Shown here: in pieces, positions 23,970 through 36,279 of the stretch
Layout: every line of letters begins with the position of its first letter
Numbering within the stretch: the stretch's first letter is position 1
Source: Homalodisca vitripennis
Taxonomy: Eukaryota; Arthropoda; Insecta; Hemiptera; Cicadellidae
Assembly: GCF_021130785.1 (NCBI RefSeq)
Contig: NC_060208.1
Coordinates: 49,788,501 to 49,852,500, forward strand
Reading direction: 5' to 3'
Length of the DNA stretch: 64,000 bases
Made by a program: the position numbers and the translations under genes
Notes under the pieces: model-generated
What the model saw: the letters and a program-made list of their open reading frames with translations, nothing else
Database searches by the model: none
Told to the model about the DNA's origin: nothing

Positions 23970-25368
23970 TTTACACAAATTTGAAGGTTTTAAAAATTTC
24001 ATAGAACACTTCTCGATAGTTGTTAAATAACCTTAATACTAAAACACAAGCTATATGATTTGATAATATTTTATATGTTGTGCAGTTTACACCTCGTCGA
24101 AACGATGCTTACCCAATTAAATTCTTACAATGTATAGGTTTTTATGTATGGAACTATCTTAAAACAACAGATCTTAAACCGGAACAATATTGTGACGGAG
24201 GGTAGCTTTCCACGGTTAGGCCCGAAACAGTTGGTTATGGCACCGGCCGTGTAAACAGAAGACCTAATCCGTTTACCATATTTTATGACGTAAATTAACT
24301 GTAAAAGTAAACCACCGGGCTCAATGAAAACTGAATAAAATCATGTTAATGACTGCGACATCATGTTACGGTCGACAGTTATCACTATTCTCATCAGCCA
24401 TCACAGCGTACACAAAGCTACAATGAAGACGCCAAAGAAAAACGTTTACTTCACATTAAAACTATTAATAATTATAAACAAGGTTTGTCACGGAGACATC
24501 AATTCAAGTTTGCATGTTTCAACTTGGAAAGAAACTGAGGAAGACCCCATCAAAAGAATTAATGTTGAACTTATGGGAAATTAAAGCTCTAGTAGTACTG
24601 TACTTTCACAGTTGCATGTGAAATTTGAATTCTTTTTGCGACATCACTAATAACATTGTATTTCTAATATATTACCACAAATTACATTATTCTACTTATA
24701 ACTAAGAGTCTAACAGCTGCATTACGTTTATAGATTACCTCATATACAGGTAGAATACCCGGTAAAAGATAATGTAATGCCTTCTCTCACATCCCATTAA
24801 CAATCAACATTACTTCTTCAGAGGCTTTCTATTTTAAAGTTGGCAACATATTCTAAATTAAGCTTTAATGATTGATAGTTATCTTTAATATGTACTGTAA
24901 ATGTAGTTTATATCCATCTGAAGAAATGTACCAGATACACGAAAATGTGTAAATGCTTCAGAACATTATACATTGGATTTTTGAAGAGAATTGGCCAGTT
25001 CTTTTACTTGTACATGTATATGTATGATAAAAGATCGATACTAATGTATCTTCAATAAAGATTAAATCACGCTTTTGCCGTTTATACAAATTTTATATAA
25101 ACATATATTATTTTTAGTCACGTCAAATGATGTAGAAGAAATTAGAACTAAAAATATATTACGTTTATATTAACCAATGTTATTTTTTCTTAACCGACAA
25201 AAAAATGTACAAGTTACCTCATACCTGCATTTAATTCCATATATAAATTATAATAATATTTATAGTTACAGTATATATATTTATATTTTCATTCAAATGT
25301 ATTCACGCTAAAGATAAAATTACTACAGTGCAGGAGGAGCGGCTGCCGTACCGCCTGCCCTTGTCCAT
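23970..25368. other. AT-rich non-coding stretch
   Basis: No supported gene, no convincing repeat. Confidence 0.5.
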
Positions 25369-25770
25369 AGTGGACTAATCGGTCAGTGGAGTAATCGACC
25401 CTTTTCATTTGAAATGCAATGTTTTATTTGATCGGGTCGTTGGGCCAACGACCCAGTGGACTAATCGAACCTGCATTCTACAATTTAATTTGTTACTGCA
25501 ATAGGGTCGTTGGCCCAACGAACAATATTAAGCTATTAGTATTTGTAAGTAAAATTTTGGATCGTTGGGCCAACGAACCTTGATTGTAAATTTACTGTTT
25601 AAATTGTAAATACGGTTCGTTGGGCCAACGACCCATTTTTAGTTATGTTTTACTTTATGAAACAAATTCAGTCCGATTACACCACTGATCGTTGGGCCAA
25701 CGACCCTCTTATTTAAAACTAAATTAATGTTTGGGTCGTTGGGGCCAACGATCGGTGGAGTAATCGAACC
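25369..25770 (-). repeat. Palindrome-array element, copy 2 (inverted)
   Basis: Six palindromes start near 25434, 25504, 25559, 25614, 25686 and 25733 at 47-72 bp spacing. The first is perfect: GGGTCGTTGG, G, CCAACGACCC. The AGTGGANTAATCG motif occurs near 25369, 25385, 25455 and 25754 and reversed near 25673. Read on the minus strand the order of motifs and some spacer words (TTTGTTTCAT, CGATCAGTGGTGTAATCGGA-like) parallel copy 1, so the two copies are inverted relative to each other about 6 kb apart. No coding capacity. Confidence 0.85.
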
Positions 25771-25949
25771 AGACCCCAATCAAGTAGCCCAATATAACAC
25801 ACTTTCAAGAAAGATAACCAGCAATACAACTTCCAAGACATTATACCAAGAGGTAGAAAAAAGGAGATGGACGTAGGTAATCTCAGCCTAACTCAATGAA
25901 GAATAATGTCCCTGTAATTGTACTATCTGTAAATCACTCCCTCACTTTA

Positions 25950-26007
25950 TCTTCTTAGACACTTAATTCCTTTCTGCGAAGACGTATTGTCTTTTAATAG
26001 TCGACTT
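25950..26007 (+). repeat. Second copy of the window-start repeat
   Basis: Aligns with bases 1-60 over its whole length with about 80 percent identity by eye. Confidence 0.55.
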
Positions 26008-27359
26008 GTATTGTCAACAGTGTTACAATTTTCCGTATTTTTAGCATTCAGCTTGGTCTGTTAATTTTTTTTATTCCGATGATAATTGAATTCACGCGGT
26101 TTAAGAAAAAAACCCATAAATTATATGTGTAGCTTTACTTTTGTGAAAAAAATCTTTAGCATGTTAAAGATAGCCTAAAGCCTTGTTTTTCTATGTAAAT
26201 TCAGTTCCTGCAGCAACTCTGACGATTGTTTTCCACTTAAGGTTACCTGCATGTATGAATCCCAATTCCGAGTTCCCAAGAGTCCTCCGAGATGTGAGAC
26301 TCAGCACAGCTCCCTCAACTCGGTTGATTTTAACGGTACTTTGGGATTATACCGACCACACCAGTATGAAGAACACAAAAATATAAATATAAATAACTAG
26401 AAGTAACTGGCTTTGGAAAATCTAGCTTTGAATGTCATATAACTTGTCTTTAGGAAGGACTCAGATGAAACGGTGGAGTTGTAAAGCAATAACGGTGTAG
26501 GTGACCGTACGCTCACTGTTACAGGTCAACTATAATAGTTCTCCAATTGCCCTCGCCTGTAAGGTTGACTTGTCCTGAACACACGTCAAGTTCTAATCCA
26601 AATAACTCAATCACTGAATATCCCCTAATCACACTCAGGCAAGTTTTCCTACATACTGCAATAGGCAGAGTCCAAAGTTAACTCGATAACGTTCTAGAAT
26701 AAGTGGAGTCGGATGGCCAGCAGTTACTTAATTATTGAGTTACTGTTACTCATATTATATCAGTGTAAGAACATTTAATGATAATTTTTAACACTTCGAA
26801 ATAGTGATGAATCCAAATATTCCTGAATAGTATTTTAAAATAACCTAAACAGGTAAGGTATAATACAGTATTAACTCGTATTTGTATGAATAACTTCTAC
26901 AATTATATGACCTTTTAGTAAATATGTATTAAACAAAATCAATAAAGTCTCAAAATCCTTGTAGGATTGACATTTGTGTATAAGGTTGATAAATCCAAAA
27001 TGAGATAAAACGGGTTACTGTTTCATCTCCAAACATATCTAAATAACACTCATATTAATACACTTGCTTTATAATCAAGACTAAAATATAACCGCAACAT
27101 CAAAACTAATAGTTCACAGTTCAAAAATCTTTATTTTTACAATATATTGTAGCATATACATATTGTCAATTGCAGTATGCACGTGTGACAAATCTTTACA
27201 CCTATCACATAAAGTTTTTATATAATAATAATAAAAAATATTTTCACTACTTTTTTTTAAATAGTTCACTATTTTTATAATAGTATTTCAAGTCATATTT
27301 TAATATAGTAAAAAGAGTTTCACTGCAGGGTGTGTGAGGTCAAGGTTTTCAATATAGTG
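26008..27359. other. AT-rich non-coding stretch
   Basis: No supported gene. A 67-codon frame at 26183-26386 has some protein-like composition but no recognisable motif or splice context. Confidence 0.45.
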
Positions 27360-27382
27360 AGAGTGTGTGAGAGAGAGAGAGA
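27360..27382. repeat. (GA)n microsatellite next to repeat family B copy 3
   Basis: Short GA tract followed by family B sequence at about 27395-27470 (ACAATATTGTTTGTGCTCGA and CGATATTAGAAACTC). Confidence 0.7.
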
Positions 27383-27807
27383 GATAGCCCGGGAATCTGA
27401 GGACAATATTGTTTGTGCTCGAGCATTTCTTTCGATATTAGAAACTCTCTGATTTAAGGCGTCAATTTTATATACGGTATCTACAATATATCGCAGAGGC
27501 TAAGATACTTCTTGTGGCCATATTATATGCTAAATTTTGTATCCTAGATTGCGCGTCGGGTTGTTTTAAATATATCGATCTATAAATCTGCGTAACACAA
27601 TTTACCAAACACGTCCGGCCAGTGACAGAACCGGATATTTGCGGAGAAAGTACTTAGTTTTCACCGATATTTCTTAAAATGAAAGTACCTAAAATATAAT
27701 TAACATAATTGTCAGTAATATTAAAAGTAGTTTTACAGGCGCCTTCGTGGTCACTTGCGTGGTTTAAATTGCATGTTTGACAGAATATAGTCAAATACAT
27801 AATAATA

Positions 27808-27880
27808 TTGATGCACCAACAGTTGGGACTGTGTTTTGTACACTCAAATTTTATTTTCGGTTCGAATCCCGCAGAGACAA
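27808..27880 (+). other. tRNA-like remnant or SINE head (Pol III boxes)
   Basis: A perfect B-box core GGTTCGAATCC lies at about 27859-27869. About 45 bp upstream CAACAGTTGGGAC resembles a D-arm/A-box. The T stem is only partly paired and no acceptor stem forms with the bases expected, so this is not a functional tRNA gene. A decayed tRNA or tRNA-derived SINE fits best. Confidence 0.25.
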
Positions 27881-28333
27881 TATGGTTTTTTATTAATTTA
27901 ACCTCTTATACAACTAAAGTATGCTACTTATACAAACGTAATTAACATTAGATGTCGTTACCCATGCGTTTGGCAAGCAAGTGGTGAATAATCATGCCTA
28001 CTTTTATCTCCAACCGGTTTTGAGATATGGGTATTACAGTAAGTACAACACAGGCACCATATTCAGTGTAGAGAAAGTGTGCTCTCTAAACAGCCAGTGC
28101 TTAAGGTCAGTATCCGACTATTTGTCCTCGAGATTGACTTTCAAGGGAAAAAATGAATCTATGAGTCACTCATCCGTTACTTATAATCGGAGAGCTTGCA
28201 ATAACAGTGGCGGTAGATACAAGAGTTCAGTGGACATTCAGTTTGTTGAAACGTCTGCAGGGGTGAATGAAGCGGAAACTGGGGAAATGGTATTCTTACA
28301 TAACCTGATTCTCTACCGGTTGGGAATTGTCTG

Positions 28334-28653
28334 ATACAACTTAAGAAGTTCAGAAAGAACTCCGATATCTACTTATCACACCTTTTTACTCTTTATAAGA
28401 TGGAAATATGAAAGAAAAGAACTTGTTTTAGCTTATATCCAACTTTTGATGGTATCTTTTAATGGAAGAACTATATTTGAATGTTTATTAATCATCTGAT
28501 AACGTATCTGCATTTGTAGAGAGGGTACTGATAAATGAAAAATCAAAAGAAATGTAATATGGCAACGATGTTGGCAAGACCGATGAAATAATTTGCAGTC
28601 AAAGTACTATAAAGACTGAGTAATAAACCTCTAGAAGAAATATGGAAAGCGGC

Positions 28654-28689
<36 letters not shown>

Positions 28690-29257
28690 GCATGTGTAAA
28701 CCTGTACCATTCCCGCCTGCTGTCACGGTACGCTTGTGTATTCCAATAGGAAAAATAAGGTACTCCAAATCCTCGCCTATATATACGTAACAGATTTCGT
28801 ATATATAAGTAATATATCTCTTTCTAGTAAACCTTTCTCTGTGGCAGCATTATTTTTCATGAAGAAAATAAATGAGCGGTATGCCTCTGCAGTTGAAGAA
28901 TCATAAATAGCAGGAATTTTCCTGCAGTAAGACGGTTCTTGGCTCTGAGGTAGCATCATGGTTATCTTCGTGTACCAAATGATGTAAAAGTTTCCTAAAG
29001 TTGGAATTCTAAATACAATATTTGATAAATTTTTCAGGCGACAGCCATTTCTTATACTACCGGATATTCCATTCCCCTAACACCCCTCCCCCCTTAACGC
29101 CCCAAAGTTTAGTCTGGGTACGCAACTTTTTTTGTTTATTCTTTCAGATAATGTGAGTTTAAACCGCTCGCTAAAACTGTGTAATACTTCTTAAAATACA
29201 GGTTCAATAAATTTGACGAGATTTGACTCTTAGCATATTGTGTTAAACGATAATTTT
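28334..29257. other. AT-rich stretch with (GA)n
   Basis: No supported gene. A GA tract of about 14 units lies at 28658-28686. Confidence 0.5.
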
Positions 29258-29432
29258 GATACATTAATTTAAACAAACTCCAATAATATAAAGTTTTTTA
29301 TTTTTGTGAGGCCTTTCGTACTCAATGAGTACATCTTCGGACTCACAACAAAGATGTACTCATTGAGTACGAAAGGCCTCACAAAAATAAAAAACTTTAT
29401 ATTATTGGAGAGTTTGTTTAAATTAATATATC
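29258..29432. repeat. Near-perfect long hairpin, 79-82 bp arms
   Basis: Arms 29258-29337 and 29351-29432 are almost exact reverse complements, differing by one substitution and a 2-nt indel, around a 13-nt loop (CGGACTCACAACA). Each arm carries GTGAGGCCTTTCGTACTCAA and TGAGTACATCTT. Low divergence implies recent formation or gene conversion. No coding frame. Confidence 0.93.
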
Positions 29433-29808
29433 ATTTCCAATAAGACAAGAGCTTCAAGAATGATAATTTTGATATATACATCATTTTAGTATCAAAGGAA
29501 CTAGTAAGAAACTATTAGAACTGAAATATTTTAAAAACATTTGTTTAAAATAATGAATAAATGATACGTAAAAAACACGAATTTAAATCAATATTTTAAT
29601 TTAAATAGTAAAGTAGGTTATTTTAGTGAATTTTTGTTGCCATTAGAGTTGCAATGATATAATTATTTATAACTTTAAAATCCAAAAGTACACTTTAGCA
29701 TGCATGTGTGTCTGCACAAATTGTTAGTCACCCGAGTTGGTCCTTCACTGTGGTGAGTTATAAACTTTTTATTGGATTAAAATTCTCCTAATAATTTGAA
29801 TAGAATTA

Positions 29809-29901
29809 AATTTATTCATGTATCTATATGTGACATCAGTTGACTATATATATATATATATATATATAGTCAACTGATGTCACATATAGATACATGAATA
29901 A

Positions 29902-29904
<3 letters not shown>
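29809..29904. repeat. Perfect 96-bp palindrome with (TA)n centre
   Basis: Sequence from AATTTATTCATGTATCTATA inward is exactly mirrored on the opposite strand; the centre is (TA)n between GTTGAC and GTCAAC. It runs directly into a (CA)n tract of about 40 units. Confidence 0.93.

Positions 29905-29983
<79 letters not shown>
29905..29983. repeat. (CA)n microsatellite
   Basis: About 39 AC units, abutting the 96-bp palindrome. Confidence 0.95.
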
Positions 29984-29985
<2 letters not shown>

Positions 29986-31654
29986 GACTTCATGACCTGT
30001 GAGTGGGGACGAGTACCTTTATCAGTCCGTTGGTATCTTAATTATCCATTAATAACTAACTGTACAGTACAACAACTTAAATCTATTACAACTTGATTTG
30101 GCTATTAAATAACGGTAATCGATCTGAATGGATTAATGCATTGTTTCACTTTCTAATTGTTTAAAGTAGTCAGATTTTTATAATTGTTATAATTGTGATT
30201 GATTTAATCCATAGTAATAAATCAAACTGTAAACTAACTATTTTACGGTTTTGGTTTTAATTAACTTTTTTTCGGATGAAATAATTAATTATTTATACTA
30301 ATAAATTGATGATTCTTATACATTTATTATTAAAAATTGTAGTCTCAAACCTTTGGAGAATGCAAGTGACTGTAGTAGCATCAGCAGAATAATAAATTTA
30401 AAATGTTTGTGACACAAAAGCCTCTAAGGTAGCCTTAGTGTATTTCAATTTACAGTTGAGGTTTGAAAGAACCTGAATAAGCATTCGTACATACAAGATT
30501 TATATAAAGATTTATAATTTAAATGTATGCTTTATCTCAATACTCTAGTCAAAATTGATTAAAATGCATTATGCAGGAATCTTTAACTCTGGTATAACAT
30601 CTGATATTACACTTAATTTATGAACACTTGAATAGAAATGTGTTAACGATTGACATTTTGATTCCAAATTTAACAGTTTCGGTTCAGTTGCTTGTCTCTT
30701 CAACTAACAGAAGGAATAATATTAATTTTTGTGTATCAAAAAACCTGAAACATAGCAAAACGTTATGGGGATACATAACATTGCCCTTGGCTTTGATAGA
30801 TAGCTTCAGTTATCCCACTCAAACTCATCCATTCGTAAAAGAACCAACTAAACTAAATTTTACCAACAAAATCTCCAAGAAACAAAACTTTTTTCTCCCG
30901 CATCATATTATTCTGTACAGATAACTGTAGACGAGTACGTATTTAAACTTCTAAAACATAAACATATTACGTGTATGGTAAATTGGTTAAAACAAAGAAC
31001 AATAAGACCAATAATATTAGTTACATGGAGTAACTTCGTTAAAAAGACTCCTTGTAATGTTTCTGGAGGTGGTCTTCGAAAACCCTTGAAAGAGGCGAAA
31101 AGAATATAGTTAATCCAGTAGCTATTCCAAGATTTATATCTCGTTGTACCAACTATTGACGTCAGTTATCCTGATGTTGTGTTTGTAAACCTGTTTTTTT
31201 CTTTTCCTCTCCTGCTTTCCTAAACATAACTTTGGATTCGTGGATTCACAACCAAGTACTCTTTTTGACACAATGTTTCATTCAAAATATCTAATTTATA
31301 CTTTCAGACATTATATGACCAAACAAACAATCATTTGAAAAGGTCGTTTACATTTAGAAAACTAAAATTCATTAGGAACCACAACAGTATGAGCATGATT
31401 AGATGAGAATTTCGGGAAAGTGCCGGGGCCGTCTCCAAATTGTCAATCCTCATGTTATAGTGAACTTTCATTTAAATGCCAAAATATACGTTGTTTTGGT
31501 TTTTTTTTATAACTTTCAAAGTTATTTGCCTCAAACTCTAATTACTTACAATTTCAATGTGCTACAAAGGAAAGACCTGATGATTAACACTATAGTAAAA
31601 AAATAGAAATACATAAAGAGGGTCAAAACTGATTGAAAAAGTGATGAATTTAAT
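29984..31654. other. AT-rich non-coding stretch
   Basis: No supported gene. A 98-codon frame at 30628-30924 is Asn/Ile/Leu-rich and probably chance. Confidence 0.5.
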
Positions 31655-32591
31655 TCATCTAACGCATTAGAAAAACTATTTAAACTCTGTTATAAAACCG
31701 TGTGAACAAAGCTATGAATATTTGCACATAAAGGTACCCAAAACGTTTGACTGCCTTGAGATTGTGTATGGCTTTTTCCTTCCTCAGTGATCTATTCTTT
31801 CCCAGAGTACATTCAACAAAGGCTTCGAAAAGCAACAAGGCTTCTGCCACACAAAACCTATTACAGACGATTATTTTGAAACGTAGAAAAAACTTTTTCA
31901 AGCGTTTTCAGTTATTCCACTTATACCGAAAGCAGAACAAACGATGGAAACAAATGCTTTTCCACCAAATTAGTCTTCAAGTTTACGTTTACATATATTT
32001 TATTGATCGGGGTAAACATTCCAAATAAACTACAGCACCAAAAATATTTTAGAGCAGTCGTGCTTTTTCAAGTGCTTAGTTGGTTTCCGAGATCTATGTA
32101 TGCATATATTTTCTTGCTCGGGGTAACAACGCAATTTAAACTGTAGAACCGTAAATAAATTAGACAGATAGTGATTTAAACAGCCGTAATGAACACTTTT
32201 TTTATCACAGTAACCTTTTAGTCGTACGTAACTTTCATCGTTATGAAAAGACAAACTCATCGATGGCATTTGAAATAACTTAGATTAGAAGTAGATTATA
32301 GGGACAGGTAATTAGATAACAAAGAAAACTCAACTGTGGCGTCAGAAATGTAATTTATTAGAATCAGAAATTTATACTCCTATACGCAAAAGTAATATGA
32401 ACCAGTAAACATCGTATTTCACTTTTGAATCTCTTGCCTATGAGCACTAAATAATTAGTATGAGGCATATGCCTACTTCTGTTTTAAAACTATCATAGGG
32501 CTCGATCATAATACACCTTAGGTGCTTTCACTAGCTATGGATGTGAATCTTAATTTTGAAAATTTAATGCGAAGCAGCGCGTACCAGCTAG
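31655..32591 (+). mobile_element. Helitron-like remnant with CTAG 3' end
   Basis: The right end reads TGCGAAGCAGCGCGTACCAG then CTAG|T at 32588-32592, matching the 3' ends at 57.5, 57.96 and 61.96 kb. Inside, two related blocks (TTGATCGGGGTAAACATTCC near 32003 and TTGCTCGGGGTAACAACGCA near 32114) match the TTCTTGATGGGGAAA block of the 61.2 kb copy. The first 90 bp recur at 33290-33395. The left end is not defined and there is no replicase. Confidence 0.4.
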
Positions 32592-33289
32592 TAAACAATA
32601 ATCTTTACAAGAATAAAAATGTTTGAAAAACTGTATGCAAAAGAGGTACAGATAGGACAAAGCGGTTGTATGCAACCAAGTTATAAGTGAATTAGTGACA
32701 TTAACACTTGAGTGCTTCCATTATCTTTGGAGACGGTGACGTGCTTATACAGCGAGCTCTTATTTTAAGACGCTATGTATTTTTAGAGAAAGTATTATCA
32801 CCTGCCATGCTTAAAGTGCCTGATACTTTAAGCTCGTATAAATAACTTTTTAACTGCCTGATTGATCTAGAAATCATTTATATTTTACTAATTATATATC
32901 AACTCAGTATAACTTAAGTCAAATTTTGTGTTGATGCATTGATATTTTCTAAACTATTCAACAGGTTTTGATACGGTTTAACTGTCGGCTTCGTCATAAA
33001 GTTCATAAACTAGGACTGGTTGCTAATATTCTAATCATACAAAGCAGAGAAAAGTTTCAATAATGCAAAATTGATATTTTTGAGAGTTTGGGAAAATAAT
33101 TATAGTATTTACGAAATATAATTTAAAGTTAAACTGACACAAACATATATTAGCATTGGTTTAAGCTGAGGTTTACAAAAGAAACAGAAACATTTATATT
33201 TTAGAATATATTAAATATACATTGCTTGACCATTAGAGTAATGCATATTGCAAAGACGAAGTTACTATCTAATTTTTACTTTTGTATTT

Positions 33290-33395
33290 AAACCATCTAA
33301 TTCGTTGGAAATACTATTTAAATGCCCATATAATTACTATAAAACCCATATAATTATGAACAGAGCTGTAAATGTTTGCACACAAGATACTTGAT
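33290..33395 (+). repeat. Local copy of the 31.66 kb repeat segment
   Basis: Shares AAATACTATTTAAA-like, TATAAAACC and GAACAGAGCTGTAAATGTTT-like blocks with 31655-31745. Confidence 0.45.
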
Positions 33396-33440
33396 ATTGG
33401 TTGATTTACAAATTTATGATAATATACTTTTTTAATGTAG

Positions 33441-33639
33441 GATTCCTACTCCGGCAAAATTGAAAGATTATGCTATTTTTAATATCCCTGCCACTGCAAA
33501 ATCTTGGCAAAAGTTACTACTGGAACTAAAAAATTATTTACCAGTTAAAAGTGTTTCCCAATGTGTTGACAGTGCCGATGGGAAATGTACGTTTTGTTAC
33601 AAACTAAGTCCACAGTGGGACTCTTTCTTTTCCTCCTAA
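33441..33639 (+). CDS. Candidate terminal coding exon or transposase fragment
   Basis: After ATACTTTTTTAATGTAG (possible acceptor) a frame of 65 residues runs to TAA at 33637-33639, overlapping an AATAAA at 33638-33643. It starts IPTPAKLKDYAIFNIPATAK, has a Leu/Lys-rich middle, and ends with a Cys cluster (QCVDSADGKCTFC) and SPQWDSFFSS. Composition is protein-like and GC is raised against flanks. The Cys-rich tail after a basic stretch is loosely reminiscent of DNA-transposase C-termini, but I do not recognise the family and would not assign one. No upstream exon is established. Confidence 0.28.
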
Positions 33640-35940
33640 TAAATAGGTGGTGAGACTTAGAATACCCAAAATAATATTTTTTGATACGCATCAAAGGTTT
33701 GTTGGTTTACCATTAACGAAATACAAGTTCTTGGCTCGTAATGCTCAGTGACTCCAGATCCTTATAATTAATAATTTAACGAGATAAACTTTCAAAATAT
33801 TCTAACTGGTAGTTTCTTATACGAACATAAATCTCAAAACTATTAAACCCCGTAATGGCTTTTTATCGTGAAAAACTTCACGAAACTATTTCCCTGGTCA
33901 ATGCAGGTTGTAATAATAGTTTATATATTTTAGAATATGGTCCAGTCAGGTCGACGCTTGTGACTTTGTGAGAAGTTCTACGAGCGTATTACGAGATTAC
34001 TCGTACTTGAGTAACACTTAAGTACTATAAGTGCGTATTGATGAGTTTTCTTTTAAGTTTATGTAAATGATTTTCACCACTTCAAACCTGCTTATAAACT
34101 ATTTTAATCTATGTTCCAAAAATCTTCTACAGATTCAGTTGCTTTAAAACAACTGCGACCGGTTTATTCTAAGTATTGCTTATGTATTAAAGGAACTAAA
34201 TAAAAATTTGCTTAATATACTGACGAAAAACTCGCTTATTACGTAAAAAGAAAATAGTTCAGAAAAAATGCAAACATGCTATTACATAATTTAGAAGCAT
34301 TGAATATGTCAGATATAATTAATATTGGGTTTACATAGTTATTTCATATTTCAATTTTATCAAAGTCTGCTGTGAAAACCTTCGACGGACGTTGTATATG
34401 AGTTGTCATATAAGTTATGTCATCTTCAAAATAACGTTAATAAGCGTGCAAAATATATTTGAGTAATTTTCACGAAGAGTATTACGGATAAAAACATGAA
34501 TAAGAACGTTTATATTCTGCGTATTCTGTTAATTAAATATGAATAAAACAAAACAATTGCAAATATTATTGCAACGAATAGTTATGACGTAAAACTAAAC
34601 ATAAAACTCTATACACAAACGTGTTTGAAAACAATGTGCTGAGCGCAGTCTTTTCCATATTTAAAGATGAATAATGAATAGAGTTTTCTTTGAACTTTTC
34701 CTTTTTACAATAATTTGTCTTCAATACCGACATCATTGTTCTGAAAGTCGCTGTGCTGTTAACGCGTTCCAATTAAAACTGTGCCCTGTTCGGAGATCAT
34801 TGTTCTAATGATGATTCTCACAGCTATGTTCACGACAATATTTTAGAGTTTCCTTCATTGTGATAAATATGATTCTGAAAATTTAATGGTGAATATAGTC
34901 AGGCGCAAATTGAAAATTGTATACTCTCAGATTTACCGACCCCCTCCCCTTATAATATAAACAGCTGGAGTAAATTAGAATAGAACTAGCTCTGATAATC
35001 AAGCAGCAGTATAATTAAGTAGCTCAATTTAAGTTTTCTTGTTGTCAAACCCTTATTTATGCTTTATAGAACATCAAATTTCCTCTTTAATATACCGCAG
35101 AAATACGTTCTTTCTACGGAAATCTAAATCATAAATTTATTGAAGAATATTAACACGTATTGAATACTGTCTTCTGCAAACAATTTTGAGGAATAATTAA
35201 AATTATTAAGAGAAAGTTCTATAGCTAAATTCATCCATTCACTAATTATTTCTTACAGTACATCTTATTTATTATAAGTAACATTTTCTTATTGCTCCGT
35301 CTATTTCACCTTTGTTAGTAACACAAATCAATAAGTCTGGATGTTGATGTCAACGCGAAATTTCGGTTTGTGGTAGGTACTAGCAGAAATCCTCATTTTA
35401 GCACTTAGAATCACGTATGTCGCAGCTATTAAATTTATTAAATTCGAAAATAATATCAAATTTTAGTTTATGAACTAAAACTATCCAAAGTTTTATAGTA
35501 ACATTATGAAAAGAAGTTTGAGAAACTCAATAAATATTTTCAAATTGCACGTTATAAAAATAATAATTTTATCAACAATAAAAAGCTAAAAGTACATATT
35601 TAAGTCTTTATTTAAATATATATCCGGTCTTCTTGATTAAATTGCCAGTATTTTGATCGCAACCTAACTAGGAATCTTTTACGTATATTTTTAAAATATT
35701 TCTCAGCATAACTCAGCTCGTTATATTCTGTTGAAGTTGTTACCAATATTAGATCATTACAGTAAATAATACCAAACTATTCAGTGGATTTTAGCTACTT
35801 TACAGGTATTTTGAACTTTGAACCACTGAATTCTATTTTTATCAGAATATTTTCTGCGATGAACAAAAATATTGATATTTAATAAAAGAGTGTAATGGAT
35901 TTTGAAATCCTTATATCCACTTCAGCAACATTAAATTGTT
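33640..35940. other. AT-rich non-coding stretch
   Basis: No supported gene or repeat. Confidence 0.5.
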
Positions 35941-35941
35941 T

Positions 35942-36271
35942 CTACCCAGGGACGATTTTTACATTCATACCAATCTTGATGGACCATGATCCAGAATGCG
36001 GCCCACCTGCACTTGAAGTTCCTGGTGAGCTTAATCCTTTCTTTGCTCGTTCACCACGGGCGTGATTGCTGTCGCATTCTCGGGTGCCCTGGGTGATAAA
36101 GTTTGTGCTCCATTACTTTTGCCTTTTACACCAAAGCATACAATGAACATAACTGCCAAGTTATGTATTACAATAATTAACACAACTGTTCATGTACTAT
36201 TACAGTTGCTACTCTGGCCACCACATTTGTCAGAGAAAGTAACCACTTGCTCTACATTTGTTTCCAACTGA
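35942..36271. other. Coding-like GC-richer island, strand ambiguous
   Basis: On the minus strand a frame after TTTATCACCCAG runs about 48 codons (contains RGERAKKGLSSPGTSSAGG and SWSIKIGMNVKIVPG) to a TAG at 35942-35944. On the plus strand the block starts after AATTGTTTCTACCCAG and a separate 69-codon frame spans 36062-36271. Both cannot be real exons. Base composition differs clearly from the neighbours, so part of a gene or retrocopy is plausible; no family is recognised. Confidence 0.22.
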
Positions 36272-36279
36272 AGGAGTTG

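Noticed and set aside
27981..28334. 117-codon open frame
   Set aside because: It is the longest frame outside transposons but has no ATG at its start, no recognisable motif, and its length is not surprising given the number of frames searched.
31680..32269. Overlapping frames of 67-93 codons on both strands
   Set aside because: They lie in Helitron-like repeat sequence and show no domain.
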